NCBI GenBank assembly: GCA_035495855.1
Contig: DATJFD010000017.1
Coordinates: 1 to 36,997, forward strand
Source: JAHFIW01 sp035495855
GTDB lineage: Bacteria > Patescibacteriota > Patescibacteriia > SG8-24
Direction: 5' to 3'
DNA: 36,997 bases
The stretch's first letter is position 1; each line of letters begins with the position of its first letter. The position numbers and the translations under genes are program-made. The notes under the pieces are model-generated. The model made no database searches. It worked only from the letters and a program-made list of their open reading frames with translations, and was not told where the DNA came from. This document shows, piece after piece, positions 6,982 to 14,376 of the stretch.

Positions 6982-8487
6982 TTTTTTCTGTTGTCTCTTC
7001 TTGAACTCGGCCATCATCTTCATGATCTTGTCGTAGCGCTGCTTCTTCTCGTCGGTCATGCCCTTGCCCTCGTAATAGCCCTCCTGCTTGCTGATCTTGT
7101 ACTGCTCGTGGCCGACGACCGCGACGGCGATGGGATTGTAGCCGACCACGCGGGAGAGGTGCTTGTAATAGTTCGGCTCGCGCTCCTTCGACGGCTCGTA
7201 GCCCTTGCGCATCATCATGAGCTCGAGGAACAGGAGCGAGGTGCTGCCGTTGCGGTCGCCGAAAGGATGCATGTCGAGCAGGTCGTTGTGCAGCTGCGCG
7301 GCCTCGATCTCGTACCGCAGCTTCGACACGCCCCTGACCGCGTCGCGGTCGATGAGGTCGTTGGCGCGGTCGAGCATCTCGCCGACGAGCGGCTTCACAT
7401 CGTCGCCGAGGATGCCGAGCCGCTTGCCGAAGGTGACGACGGCGTCGGGGTTCTCGCGCATCTTCGAGAACTGCCTGGGGACGATGCCTTTGTTGTTCAG
7501 CAGGTGCAGCTCCTCGAGCATCTTCAGCTCGACCCCGGGCCCTTCGTTCATCTTCTTCATGGCCTCGACCACCGCCTCGCGGTTGCGGCGCTTGAGCATC
7601 TCCATCTCCTCCTTGGTGCGGCCGTACGTGTCCGCCGTGACGTGCTCGATGCTCGCGCCCGGCGAATGTTTCATGCGGTAGGCCACGACGTCGTCCTCGA
7701 TGAAGCCGGAGAACTCCTCGAAGATGTCCTGGAAGGCCTTCTCGACGTCGCCCGCGCCCTTGCTGCCTTTCTTCTCGAGCCGGAACTCGTTGAACCGGTT
7801 GTAGATGTCGGTCCAGATGCCCTCGTTCTCGGGCTTGTCGAAGGGCAATCGCTTCGACAGCGCGCCCAGCGTGGCCATCGCCTCTCGCAGGTTCCCTTTC
7901 AGCTTCTCGGGATCCGCCTTGGCCGCCTCCAGTCCCTCCTTCACCGCGCCGATGTCCGCGAACGCCTGGTTGACGAGCTGGACCATGACGCCGTTCTCGA
8001 GCTTCTCGGCGATGTCGGCCTTGTTCTCCTCGATGCGGCCGTTCTTCATGCCGAGGTACATGACGGCGAGCTTCTCCTGTTCGGCCTTGCCCATGCGCTC
8101 GAAGCGCACGCCGTAGGAACGCGCGACGTCCTCGAGCTCGCCCTTGAACTCCTTGTCCTTGAGCATCTCGGGATCGTACGCGGCGATGACCTCGAGCGAC
8201 GATTCGGTGGAGAGGCCGCGCTCGGCGAGCGCGTCCAGGAGCGGCTGCCGCTCCTTGCGCTCCTTCTCGCGCGTCTCCGCCTTGGCGATCTCTTCCGGGG
8301 AAAGTTCCGTCAGGTCGACGTCGACCTCGAAGAGCTCCTCAGCGTCCTCGACGGGGATGATGTCCTCGTCGGCCAGCTCAAGGATCTCGTCGTCCGAGGA
8401 CGGCGAGTCGCCGACGGCCCCTTCGATGAGCTTCGGCTTCCGCTTCTTGGGAAGCGGCGGCGGCAGTTGTCGTTCGGCCTCTCCCAT
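6979..8487 (-). CDS. Fic-domain protein with degenerate catalytic motif
   Basis: 502 residues. Residues 1-75 are disordered (Pro/Lys then strongly acidic); 75-310 are helical and match nothing I know; 320-435 look like a Fic (AMP-transferase) core: LEELHLLNNKGIVPRQFSKMRE resembles the flap region, and EAAQLHNDLLDMHPFGDRNG (helix plus motif) resembles HPFx(D/E)GNGR. His407, Pro408, Phe409, Asp411, Asn413 and Gly414 are kept, but the motif reads DRNGS where DGNGR is usual, so the anion-hole glycine and the phosphate-binding Arg are lost. Fic enzymes transfer AMP or other phosphate groups to protein hydroxyls; this one may be altered in chemistry or inactive. Tail is Lys-rich. It begins four bases after a 92-residue gene, so the two form an operon. 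Confidence 0.8.
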   Translation of the reverse strand: MGEAERQLPPPLPKKRKPKLIEGAVGDSPSSDDEILELADEDIIPVEDAEELFEVDVDLTELSPEEIAKAETREKERKERQPLLDALAERGLSTESSLEVIAAYDPEMLKDKEFKGELEDVARSYGVRFERMGKAEQEKLAVMYLGMKNGRIEENKADIAEKLENGVMVQLVNQAFADIGAVKEGLEAAKADPEKLKGNLREAMATLGALSKRLPFDKPENEGIWTDIYNRFNEFRLEKKGSKGAGDVEKAFQDIFEEFSGFIEDDVVAYRMKHSPGASIEHVTADTYGRTKEEMEMLKRRNREAVVEAMKKMNEGPGVELKMLEELHLLNNKGIVPRQFSKMRENPDAVVTFGKRLGILGDDVKPLVGEMLDRANDLIDRDAVRGVSKLRYEIEAAQLHNDLLDMHPFGDRNGSTSLLFLELMMMRKGYEPSKEREPNYYKHLSRVVGYNPIAVAVVGHEQYKISKQEGYYEGKGMTDEKKQRYDKIMKMMAEFKKRQQKK

Positions 8488-8491
8488 ACGT

Positions 8492-8770
8492 TCAGCGCAA
8501 ACCCATCGACCGGCGGATCTCGTCGATCTTGCCCTCGTCCTCTTCGCGCTTCGATTCCTTGTTCACCTCCTTGGCCGTTTCGCGCGCTATCTCGGCGAAG
8601 TGCTCGACGAGGCGCTCGGCCTCCTCGTTCGGGATCTCGTCAGGGTACTTCTGGCCGATGTCGAGGGCCGCGGCGGCGAGCTCGCGCATCTTCGAGAGCG
8701 GGACGTCGCCCCGCTCAAGCTCACGCTTGATCTCCTCGAGCACGCTCTTCTGGAATTCGTCCTTGTGCAT
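8492..8770 (-). CDS. Small charged helical protein upstream of the Fic-domain gene
   Basis: 92 residues, MHKDEFQKSVLEEIKREL..., almost entirely charged amphipathic helix, ending IDEIRRSMGLR. It precedes the Fic-domain gene by four bases. Small helical proteins encoded directly before Fic enzymes can act as their inhibitors (VbhA/VbhT pair), and that layout is the reason to note it. However, the inhibitory (S/T)xxxE(G/N) motif is not present: the nearest are SKREED and SVLEEI. So a partner or scaffold role is possible and an inhibitor role unproven. No ribosome site is visible; the leader carries a GGTTGTAGG-word hairpin. Confidence 0.75.
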   Translation of the reverse strand: MHKDEFQKSVLEEIKRELERGDVPLSKMRELAAAALDIGQKYPDEIPNEEAERLVEHFAEIARETAKEVNKESKREEDEGKIDEIRRSMGLR

Positions 8771-8834
8771 AGGTTGAGGTTGTAGGTTGTAGGTGGTAGG
8801 CGGTGGTCGCTACAACCTACCACCTACAACCTCA
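8771..8834. repeat. Low-complexity imperfect inverted repeat 3 (GGTTGTAGG words)
   Basis: Left arm AGGTTGAGGTTGTAGG... and right arm TACAACCTACCACCTACAACC are complementary. It sits inside the predicted 5' leader of the 92-residue gene, between the -10 box and the ATG, unlike most other members, which sit after stop codons. Confidence 0.75.
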
Positions 8835-8844
8835 TCTTCGGCTA

Positions 8845-8853
8845 AGTCTAGCA
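8845..8853 (-). promoter_or_regulatory. Extended -10 promoter for the 92-aa/Fic operon
   Basis: Minus strand TGC-TAGACT, about 75 bases before the start codon. Confidence 0.55.
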
Positions 8854-8865
8854 TTTTTCAGGCAT

Positions 8866-8892
8866 AAAAAAAAGGCGCCGTTTTCAGGCGCC
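8866..8892 (-). terminator. Terminator of the metallophosphoesterase gene
   Basis: GGCGCC/GGCGCC stem with seven-base loop, followed on the minus strand by eight T; overlaps the stop codon. Confidence 0.88.
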
Positions 8893-9762
8893 GAGACGGA
8901 ACGCGATGCCGGGACGCATCCCTTCCGAAGTGAACATCGACCTGACGAGCCGTCCGCGATCGCGGACGATGAGCTGCTTGCCGCGGTAGTCGCCGCCGAT
9001 GCTTGCGAACCGCGTCTCCCCGATGCGGGCGTCGCCCGCCATGTGGATGTGGCCGTTCACGACCAGCGCGACGCGGTGCAGGCAGGCGATCTCCGCGAAC
9101 CGCTCGCTGCCCAGGAAGGCGTTGGCGAAGCGGGTCTCGCGGGGGACGAGGCAGCGAGGGTGGAAGAGCAGCCGCTTCGTGGGCACGTGGTGGATGGCGA
9201 GGACGATGTCGTCGCTTCCCGCCAGCGCGGACAGATGGCGCTCGAGCCTTTCCGCCTGCCACCGGGTCACGTCCTGGTCGGACATGCCCCAGCGAACGAG
9301 GTTGGCGTCGTTCCAGAGCGGATGCTCGGCGCCGGGCAGCGTCTTCTTCTCGTAGGCGCGGAACGGCATGCCGATCTCCTCGTCCCTGAACGAGTAGTCG
9401 TACCAGCCCATCGAGCCGGCGAACGCCGTCCCGCCGATGACGATCGGCTCGTCCTCGAGCGGGTGGAAGCCCGCGGCGCGGAAGATCGCCGACAGCCGGC
9501 GGTACCGCGTCCAGGAGCTCTCCTCGCCTTCGACCCAGACGTCGTGGTTGCCCGCGACGGCCAGCTTGCGCCCGGGGAACTCCCGGAACAGCCGCAGACA
9601 GGCTCGCAGGGCCTTGTCGTCGGTCGCGATGTCGCCCACCAGCACGAGCACGTCGTCCCGGGAGGCGTTCGGCGAGCGCAGATGGGTCGCAAGGGCCCGC
9701 ACGGCGGCGTTCCCTTGGCCGTTCACGCCGTAATGCAGGTCGCTTGCAAAGAACGTCTTCAT
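8884..9762 (-). CDS. Calcineurin-like metallophosphoesterase
   Basis: 292 residues from ATG 9762 (MKTFFASDLHYGVNGQGN). The frame is open 30 codons further up, but that stretch spans the promoter. All metal-site motifs are present in order: DLH (D8/H10), LVGDIA, AGNHDVW, LAIHHVP and VNGHIHMAGD. This is the standard di-metal set of calcineurin-like phosphoesterases, which cleave phosphomono- or diesters. Length and lack of a signal peptide indicate a cytoplasmic enzyme. The segment SMGWYDYSFRDEEIGMPFRAYEKKTLPG is a substrate-side insertion. The substrate cannot be read from sequence. AGAGAGG precedes the ATG. Divergent from the CHASE-type histidine kinase. Confidence 0.9.
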   Translation of the reverse strand: MKTFFASDLHYGVNGQGNAAVRALATHLRSPNASRDDVLVLVGDIATDDKALRACLRLFREFPGRKLAVAGNHDVWVEGEESSWTRYRRLSAIFRAAGFHPLEDEPIVIGGTAFAGSMGWYDYSFRDEEIGMPFRAYEKKTLPGAEHPLWNDANLVRWGMSDQDVTRWQAERLERHLSALAGSDDIVLAIHHVPTKRLLFHPRCLVPRETRFANAFLGSERFAEIACLHRVALVVNGHIHMAGDARIGETRFASIGGDYRGKQLIVRDRGRLVRSMFTSEGMRPGIAFRLGA

Positions 9763-9808
9763 GGTCCAGTCCTCTCTTCTTCGGCATGGCCGAGGCACGG
9801 AACGCGGC

Positions 9809-9837
9809 ACCATAGGGCAAAAACGCGTTTTTGTCAA
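9809..9837 (-). promoter_or_regulatory. Consensus promoter of the metallophosphoesterase gene
   Basis: Minus strand TTGACA (9837-9832), 17-bp spacer, TATGGT (9814-9809). Confidence 0.85.
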
Positions 9838-9880
9838 GGCGGGAACGGGCATGGGGACGCTTCCAAAAGGGCCGGAAAAA

Positions 9881-9889
9881 TGCTAAAAT
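9881..9889 (+). promoter_or_regulatory. Extended -10 promoter of the membrane histidine kinase
   Basis: TGC-TAAAAT, eight bases before ATG 9898; predicts a leaderless mRNA. Confidence 0.65.
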
Positions 9890-9897
9890 TAGGGAAG

Positions 9898-11499
9898 ATG
9901 AAGCGTTCCAACGCCCAATTGCTCACCTCGCTCGTCCTGCCGACGCTCCTCGTCGCCAGTTTCGGCATTTTCATGACGGCGCTGGTGCAGCGCATCGGCG
10001 ACGACCAGAGGCTCCGCTCCGCTGACGACGTGTCGCTGAACGCGGCCGAGCATCTGAAGACCAGGTTCGAGACCTCCGTCGCGACGCTCCGCGGGATCGC
10101 CGCTTTCTGGATCGGGAGCCAGGAGGTCAAGCCCGAGGAATTCGAACGGTATGCCAAGACCGTCTTCCAGCCGGATGGCCCGATCGTGGCGCTCGAATGG
10201 GTCGACACCGGCAACGTCGTGCGCATGGTCTATCCGCGTGAGGGAGACAATCTCAAGGCGATCGATCTCGACAACAACAAGTTCCCCAACCGGCTGACGC
10301 CGATCCTCACCGCCAAGCAGCTCCGGACCCCGGTCATGACGGGCCCGATCCTGCTCGCACAAGGCTTCCCCGGCGTCGTCATCTACCAGCCCATCTATCG
10401 CGATGACGAGTACCTCGGCATGGCCGTGGGCGTCGTGCGCCTGAGCACGCTCTTCCGCGAATTCTCCGGAACGACGCCGTTCAAGGGCTACGGCATCCTC
10501 ATCGTGAGCGGCGACGCCGTGCTTCGCACGGACGGCGCGGTCATCTTCAAGTACGGACGGAAGGTCGTCGCGCCGTCAGGCGAAACGGAGCCGGACGCTT
10601 CGGCACCGAGCATCCCGACGGGCGTCATGCACGGCGTGGCCACGACCGACGTCGAGGGCCAGCCATGGACCATCTTCGTCGCCTCGAAGTCCGGCGGCCT
10701 CACGCCCGTCGCGGCTGCGATCGCGCTCGTCACGCTCGCCGTGGCGCTCCTCTGCGGCTTTTTCCTCGCCACCCTCTACGACGTCCGCTCGACGCTCGAA
10801 ACGACGGTCACGCGCGAACACGATTTCGCCGCGCTCGTCTCGCATCAGCTCCGGGCGCCGCTGACCGAGCTGAACTGGATGGTCGACGTCGTGGACGATC
10901 CCCAGACCCCGGCCGATGAACGCGCCTCGACGCTCGCCGACATGCGCCGCATCGTCCGCCAGGGCGTGCGCACCATCGGCGGCCTGCTCACGCTGTCCCG
11001 GATCGAACGCGGCATCCTCGAGATCAAGAAGGAAGAGACATCCGTCGCCACGCTGGTGGAGGACGCGCTGTCGACGCTGCGCGAAGCGGCGAAGGAGAGG
11101 CGCACGACCTTCCATATCGACGTGCCCCCGCAACTGACCGCCTTGGTCGACGCAAGCAAGGCCGTGGACGCCCTGCGGAACGTGATCGAGAACGCCATCA
11201 AGTACGGGCCGGAAGGGGGCGCGATCGACATCGGCGCGCTGAAGGCGGACGGCAGCGTGCGCGTCATGGTGCGCGACCGCGGCCAGGGCATCCCGAAGGA
11301 GATCGGCCAGACGGTCTTCGACAAGGCGTCGGCCTTCGCGAAGAAAGGCACGACGGAGGGGGCCGGACTCGGGCTGTACATCTCGAAGATGCTGCTGGAA
11401 CTCATGGGAGGCACGATCGCCTTCAACACCGGGTCCGGCGGCACGACGTTCGTGCTGACGCTCCCCGCCGAGGACGGGGCGAAGCCGAAGAAAGCCTGA
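9898..11499 (+). CDS. Membrane sensor histidine kinase, CHASE-like sensor
   Basis: 533 residues. The frame continues far upstream, but ATG 9898 (MKRSNAQLLTSLVLPTLLV) is preferred since an ATG at 9880 overlaps the -10 box. A membrane helix at ~8-30 and another at ~255-280 flank an extracytoplasmic region (30-255) of CHASE type: FETSVATLRGIAAFW, VFQPDGPIVALEWV, PVMTGPILLAQGFPGVVIYQPIY. The cytoplasmic part has the H box DFAALVSHQLRAPLTELNW (His316), N box DALRNVIENAIKYGPEG, G1 DRGQGIP and G2 GAGLGLYISKMLL, so the kinase looks active. No response regulator gene is adjacent, so it is an orphan kinase; the receiver-only protein at 16.2 kb is one possible partner. Confidence 0.9.
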   Translation: MKRSNAQLLTSLVLPTLLVASFGIFMTALVQRIGDDQRLRSADDVSLNAAEHLKTRFETSVATLRGIAAFWIGSQEVKPEEFERYAKTVFQPDGPIVALEWVDTGNVVRMVYPREGDNLKAIDLDNNKFPNRLTPILTAKQLRTPVMTGPILLAQGFPGVVIYQPIYRDDEYLGMAVGVVRLSTLFREFSGTTPFKGYGILIVSGDAVLRTDGAVIFKYGRKVVAPSGETEPDASAPSIPTGVMHGVATTDVEGQPWTIFVASKSGGLTPVAAAIALVTLAVALLCGFFLATLYDVRSTLETTVTREHDFAALVSHQLRAPLTELNWMVDVVDDPQTPADERASTLADMRRIVRQGVRTIGGLLTLSRIERGILEIKKEETSVATLVEDALSTLREAAKERRTTFHIDVPPQLTALVDASKAVDALRNVIENAIKYGPEGGAIDIGALKADGSVRVMVRDRGQGIPKEIGQTVFDKASAFAKKGTTEGAGLGLYISKMLLELMGGTIAFNTGSGGTTFVLTLPAEDGAKPKKA

Positions 11500-11506
11500 C
11501 CCGTAC

Positions 11507-11528
11507 CGCCCTCATCGGGCGGCTTTTT
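11507..11528 (+). terminator. Terminator of the CHASE-type kinase gene
   Basis: CCGCCC/GGGCGG stem followed by CTTTTTG. Confidence 0.82.
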
Positions 11529-11565
11529 GTTTCTCCTGGTTAAGAGCCAGCATGGGACGGCATTT

Positions 11566-11831
11566 GGCGCTCTCCATGGCGCATCCCCGCGGGTCCTGTC
11601 GGGGGCAGCCACCCCGTCAGTGCTCGGGACAAGCCCTGCGCGCTGCCGGGGTCCCCGTTGCCCCCGCCACCCGCGGTTCGTGTACCGGACGCCAGGAATT
11701 CTATGAACGATGGAAATCCGGCCTCAGAGATGAGGCGCTGTCGCATCTCGGCCGGCCGGATTTCTCGACGGATCTCAAACTCTGCTTCGATGGTGCGGCA
11801 ATTGTGTCACCCCGCACTTGATGCGGGGTCC
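11566..11831 (-). repeat. Dispersed hairpin element, copy B (long form)
   Basis: Read on the minus strand it starts with a GACCCCGCATCAAGTGCGGGG palindrome, continues GCACCATCGAAGCAGAGTTT, contains AAATCCGGCC/GGCCGGATTT, and ends with a GC-rich tail (CGCGGGTGGCGG, CAACGGGGACCCCG, GACGGGGTGGCTG, CGACAGGACC). The same order of blocks is found in copy C on the plus strand; copy A has only the hairpin core. Confidence 0.75.
11804..11831. repeat. REP-like palindrome 1
   Basis: TGTCACCCCGCA-CTTGA-TGCGGGGTC: near-perfect palindrome. The same sequence, slightly diverged and reversed, opens copy C at 28880. To my knowledge similar TGTCACCC...GGGTCC palindromes occur in many unrelated bacteria. Confidence 0.7.
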
Positions 11832-11842
11832 AAAAAAAGGAA

Positions 11843-11869
11843 TGTCACCCTGAACTTGTTTCAGGGTCC
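11843..11869. repeat. REP-like palindrome 2
   Basis: TGTCACCCTGAA-CTTG-TTTCAGGGTCC, same orientation and frame as the previous palindrome, 11 bases after it. Same family with different stem bases (compensatory changes C/G to T/A). Confidence 0.7.
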
Positions 11870-11890
11870 AAAAATATAAAAGTTCCCGTC

Positions 11891-11918
11891 AAAAAACCGG
11901 CCCGCGGGCCGGTTTTTC
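11891..11918. terminator. Bidirectional terminator between kinase and SPFH genes
   Basis: AAAAAACCGGCCCGCGGGCCGGTTTTT: self-complementary GC stem with A-run before and T-run after. Confidence 0.85.
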
Positions 11919-11920
11919 CG

Positions 11921-11955
11921 CTCTCCACTCTAAACTCTCCACTTTCCACTCTCCA
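11921..11955. repeat. Low-complexity repeat 4, single arm (CTCTCCACT words)
   Basis: CTCTCCACTCTAAACTCTCC followed by ACTTTCCACTCTCC, abutting the stop codon of the SPFH gene. No complementary arm is seen; nearly the same string sits before the clpP stop at 25.5 kb. Confidence 0.7.
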
Positions 11956-12708
11956 TCACCCCTTCGGCTGCTTCATCCCGACGTAAGCCTGCAGGATCTC
12001 GAGCGGCACGGTGAACACCACGGTGTTCGACTCGTCGGAGGAGATGTCGTTGATCGAGTTGAGCGTGCGCAGGTGCAGCGCGCCCGGCGTCGCGGCGAGG
12101 ATGCCGGCGGCCTGCGCCAGCTTCTCGGCAGCGAGGAGCTCTCCCTCCGAGTTGATGATGACCGCGCGCTTCTCGCGCTCCGCCTCGGCCTGCTTGGCGA
12201 TGGTGCGGATCATCTCCGGCGGGAGGTTGATGTCCTTGAGCTCGACCGTCGTGACCTCGACGCCCCAGCCGAGGGTCGCCTCGTCGACGTTCTTCTCGAT
12301 CTTGTCGGAGACGGCCTGGCGCTGGCTCAGGAGCTCGTCGAGGGTGAACTCGCCCGAGATGTTGCGCATCGTCGTCTGCGCGAGCTGCAGCACGGCGTAG
12401 TCGGTGTTCATCACCTCGATGATCGCCTTCGCCGGATCGACCACCTTGTAATAGATGACCGCGTTGATCTTCGCGGAGACGTTGTCCTTCGTGATGCACT
12501 CCTGCGTCGGCACGTCGACCGCCTTGATGCGCATGTCGACCTTCTTCATCGACTGGAAGACGGGGATCAGCACGCGCCAGCCCGGTTCGGCGATGCCGGA
12601 GAAGCGGCCCATCGTGAACCTGACGCCGCGCTCGTACTGGTTGACCTGGCGGAGGGTCATGAAGAACAAGACGACGAATACCCAGATCAACGGCCACCAT
12701 GCGCCCAT
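11956..12708 (-). CDS. SPFH/stomatin-type membrane protein (slipin-like)
   Basis: 250 residues from ATG 12708 (MGAWWPLIWVFVVLFFMTLRQV); an ATG 14 codons upstream (12750) is possible but adds a non-hydrophobic tail. A single N-terminal membrane segment is followed by an SPFH/Band 7 domain: VNQYERGVRFTMGRFSGIAEPGWRVLIPVFQSMKKVDMR, VPTQECITKDNVSAKINAVIYYKVVDPAKA, and LAQTTMRNISGEFTLDELLSQR. The C-terminus has the usual Ala/Glu-rich helix (AEAEREKRAVIINSEGELLAAEKLAQAA) and LRTLNSI motif of stomatins, which form oligomeric membrane scaffolds that organise or restrain membrane proteases. The NfeD protease partner that often neighbours such genes is not in this window. A TTGACC-17-GACGAT promoter may lie upstream (about 12740-12770). 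Confidence 0.92.
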   Translation of the reverse strand: MGAWWPLIWVFVVLFFMTLRQVNQYERGVRFTMGRFSGIAEPGWRVLIPVFQSMKKVDMRIKAVDVPTQECITKDNVSAKINAVIYYKVVDPAKAIIEVMNTDYAVLQLAQTTMRNISGEFTLDELLSQRQAVSDKIEKNVDEATLGWGVEVTTVELKDINLPPEMIRTIAKQAEAEREKRAVIINSEGELLAAEKLAQAAGILAATPGALHLRTLNSINDISSDESNTVVFTVPLEILQAYVGMKQPKG

Positions 12709-12783
12709 ATGCGTTGTTTTTGAAGAATAAGGACGGCCGTATCGTCCCACTTCCGCCCCCCAGGGTCAACGCGCCTTGCAACA

Positions 12784-12812
12784 TTGACGAAACCCCGTTT
12801 TTATGCTAAAGT
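12784..12812 (+). promoter_or_regulatory. Promoter of the 426-aa unknown gene
   Basis: TTGACG, 17-bp spacer ending in TGC, TAAAGT. Confidence 0.8.
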
Positions 12813-12895
12813 CGGCCGTCCCTTAGGGGACATCATATCGAAATTCCGCGCCCCGCGCGGACCGGCCTTTCCACCACCAAACATCGGAGGGAGAC

Positions 12896-14176
12896 ATGGA
12901 TGACCGCACGGACGCATCGCTCTGCAATGCGATGGCCTTCTTCGACCCGAAGGAACGACAACGGCCCGCCGATCTCGCCCGCGCGTTCGCGGGAGAGGGA
13001 GGCAGGGTCGCCACGCTGCCCGACATCATCGCGGCGCGCGCCGCCGCACCGTCGGAAGACGTCGTCTGGCAGCGGCCCTTCACCACCGCGAGCGCCGAGT
13101 ATTTCGGCTTCTCGCGCGCCGGCGTCCCGCTCATCGCGGTGGCGCACGGCAACGGGCCGCTCGCGGAGCCCGAAGGACCGATCCTGGCGTACGTCGCCAA
13201 CCGCGACGGCCAGCGCCACGCCCGCATACCGCGGGAGGAGTTCCTGAAGGTCGTGGACGGCGCCTGCGGCGACGTCGCGATCATCGAGCTCCTCGCGCTC
13301 CATCGGCTGCGGCGGTTCCCGCTGCTCGAGATGCTCACCTACGAGCAGGCCTGCGAAGACCCGCTCGTCAGGGCCCGCCTCGGCGAGCACGCGCAGGCGT
13401 TCCTCGACCGCCATCGGCGCATCTCGCGCGGCTGGCTGGGCGACGAAGACCTCACGTACAGGGACAACGACTGCGTCCTCAGCCTGCGGGACACGCCTCG
13501 GGCCGGCTATGCCGCGCTCAAGGACGACGGATGGGCCTACGCCCACCTGCTCGACGTCTCGCCGCTGACCGACTACGCGCACGGCCACTGGGACAAGCAC
13601 CGGATGCACCGCAGCCTCGTCACGGAGCTCTCGCTCTACGACTGGGGCGATCGTTCCGGGGCCATCGGCATCAAAGGAGGCGGCCCGATCCGCCGCGTCC
13701 ATCCCGGTCTCGGGCTCACGGCAACGTCCTTCTCCCGCCTGTGGCGGCGCCTCGTGCGCCGCGCGACCGGACAGGCGCCTTCGCTGCCCCTGCTCCGGAC
13801 CTTCGACGGTCTCTGGTTCTCGTGCCATCCCGGCACGGGCTTCGAACCCGGCACCGCCGAGCCCGACCGCCCGGTCAGGCAGATCGCCGTCCATGAGGAC
13901 GTCCGCACGTTCAAGATGCCCATCGTGAACGGCGATCATCAGGTCCTCACCTTCGACCACGCGCTGGTCCGCGCCGAAGCCCCCGAATGGGCCGACGCGT
14001 ACCGCATCGTGCAAGAAGCGAGGACCGTGTGGGAAGGCGATCTCGCCGCCTACCACGTCGTGAAGGTGGAGTACGTCTTCGCCGACATCGAACCCGACTG
14101 GGGCATCCCGCCCGCGCGCGAGCTCGAACGCTCCTTCGACCTGCTCCTTAGCCTCGACGAACGACGCGCGTCCTGA
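12896..14176 (+). CDS. Uncharacterised protein, 426 aa
   Basis: Starts MDDRTDASLCNAMAFF after ATCGGAGGGAGAC. No signal peptide or membrane segment, so probably cytoplasmic. No family recognised. Visible features are a Trp/His/Tyr-rich central part (YAHLLDVSPLTDYAHGHWDK, HRSLVTELSLYDWGD), a Gly-rich phrase (GAIGIKGGGPIRRVHPGLG) and conserved-looking C-terminal stretches (VNGDHQVLTFDHALVRAE, AYHVVKVEYVFADIEPDWG). The leader carries a small hairpin (GTCCC/GGGGAC) and a CTTTCCACC box ahead of the ribosome site. It stands as a single gene between a promoter and a strong terminator. Lineage-restricted protein; function unknown. Confidence 0.82.
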   Translation: MDDRTDASLCNAMAFFDPKERQRPADLARAFAGEGGRVATLPDIIAARAAAPSEDVVWQRPFTTASAEYFGFSRAGVPLIAVAHGNGPLAEPEGPILAYVANRDGQRHARIPREEFLKVVDGACGDVAIIELLALHRLRRFPLLEMLTYEQACEDPLVRARLGEHAQAFLDRHRRISRGWLGDEDLTYRDNDCVLSLRDTPRAGYAALKDDGWAYAHLLDVSPLTDYAHGHWDKHRMHRSLVTELSLYDWGDRSGAIGIKGGGPIRRVHPGLGLTATSFSRLWRRLVRRATGQAPSLPLLRTFDGLWFSCHPGTGFEPGTAEPDRPVRQIAVHEDVRTFKMPIVNGDHQVLTFDHALVRAEAPEWADAYRIVQEARTVWEGDLAAYHVVKVEYVFADIEPDWGIPPARELERSFDLLLSLDERRAS

Positions 14177-14186
14177 CGCGCACTTC

Positions 14187-14226
14187 TTCCCCCGCCCAGC
14201 GCTTGCTGGAGCGGGGGAAATTTTTT
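14187..14226 (+). terminator. Terminator of the 426-aa gene
   Basis: TTCCCCCGC/GCGGGGGAA stem followed by ATTTTTT. Confidence 0.88.
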
Positions 14227-14290
14227 ATTCGGTTTTCCGTTTTCAGTTTTCCGTCCGACCGCGACCGAAAACGGTAAACGGAAAACGTAA
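14225..14290. repeat. Low-complexity imperfect inverted repeat 5 (CGGTTTTCCG words)
   Basis: Left arm CGGTTTTCCGTTTTCAGTTTTCC, right arm CGAAAACGGTAAACGGAAAAC. Arms share the vocabulary CGGAAAAC but not the word order. Confidence 0.75.
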
Positions 14291-14305
14291 ATACTGTCCC
14301 GCTCA

Positions 14306-14334
14306 TTGACGAACCGTCCGTACGGAAGTATAAG
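14306..14334 (+). promoter_or_regulatory. Promoter of the NRDE-family gene
   Basis: TTGACG, 17-bp spacer, TATAAG; the spacer contains CCGTCCGTACGG, a short palindrome that could bind a regulator. Confidence 0.82.
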
Positions 14335-14376
14335 GAACCGTCCTCGCGCATCCCGCGCGCGGCAGGAGAAGACGCA

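Larger units (their letters stand above)
11529..11955. other. Gene-free gap holding four repeat types
   Basis: No convincing gene on either strand. From left to right: the long form of the dispersed hairpin element (minus), two REP-like palindromes, a bidirectional terminator and a single-arm low-complexity repeat. Short open frames here read through repeats and are not supported as genes. Confidence 0.75.

Noticed and set aside
3551..8730. Very long open frames opposite the DsbD-like, FG-GAP and Fic-domain genes (for example 3551-4969 minus, 4973-6814 minus, 6991-8730 plus)
   Set aside because: They are Arg/Asp/Val/Glu-rich shadows of GC-rich codons, lack ribosome sites and family motifs, and lie wholly over genes with clear domains.
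8492..8770. Classification of the 92-aa protein as a VbhA-type Fic antitoxin
   Set aside because: The position fits but the inhibitory (S/T)xxxE(G/N) motif is absent.
11540..11821. Short open frames (68-89 codons) in the 11.5-12.0 kb gap
   Set aside because: They translate repeat DNA, have no ribosome sites, and the same sequence in copy C is not open in a matching frame.
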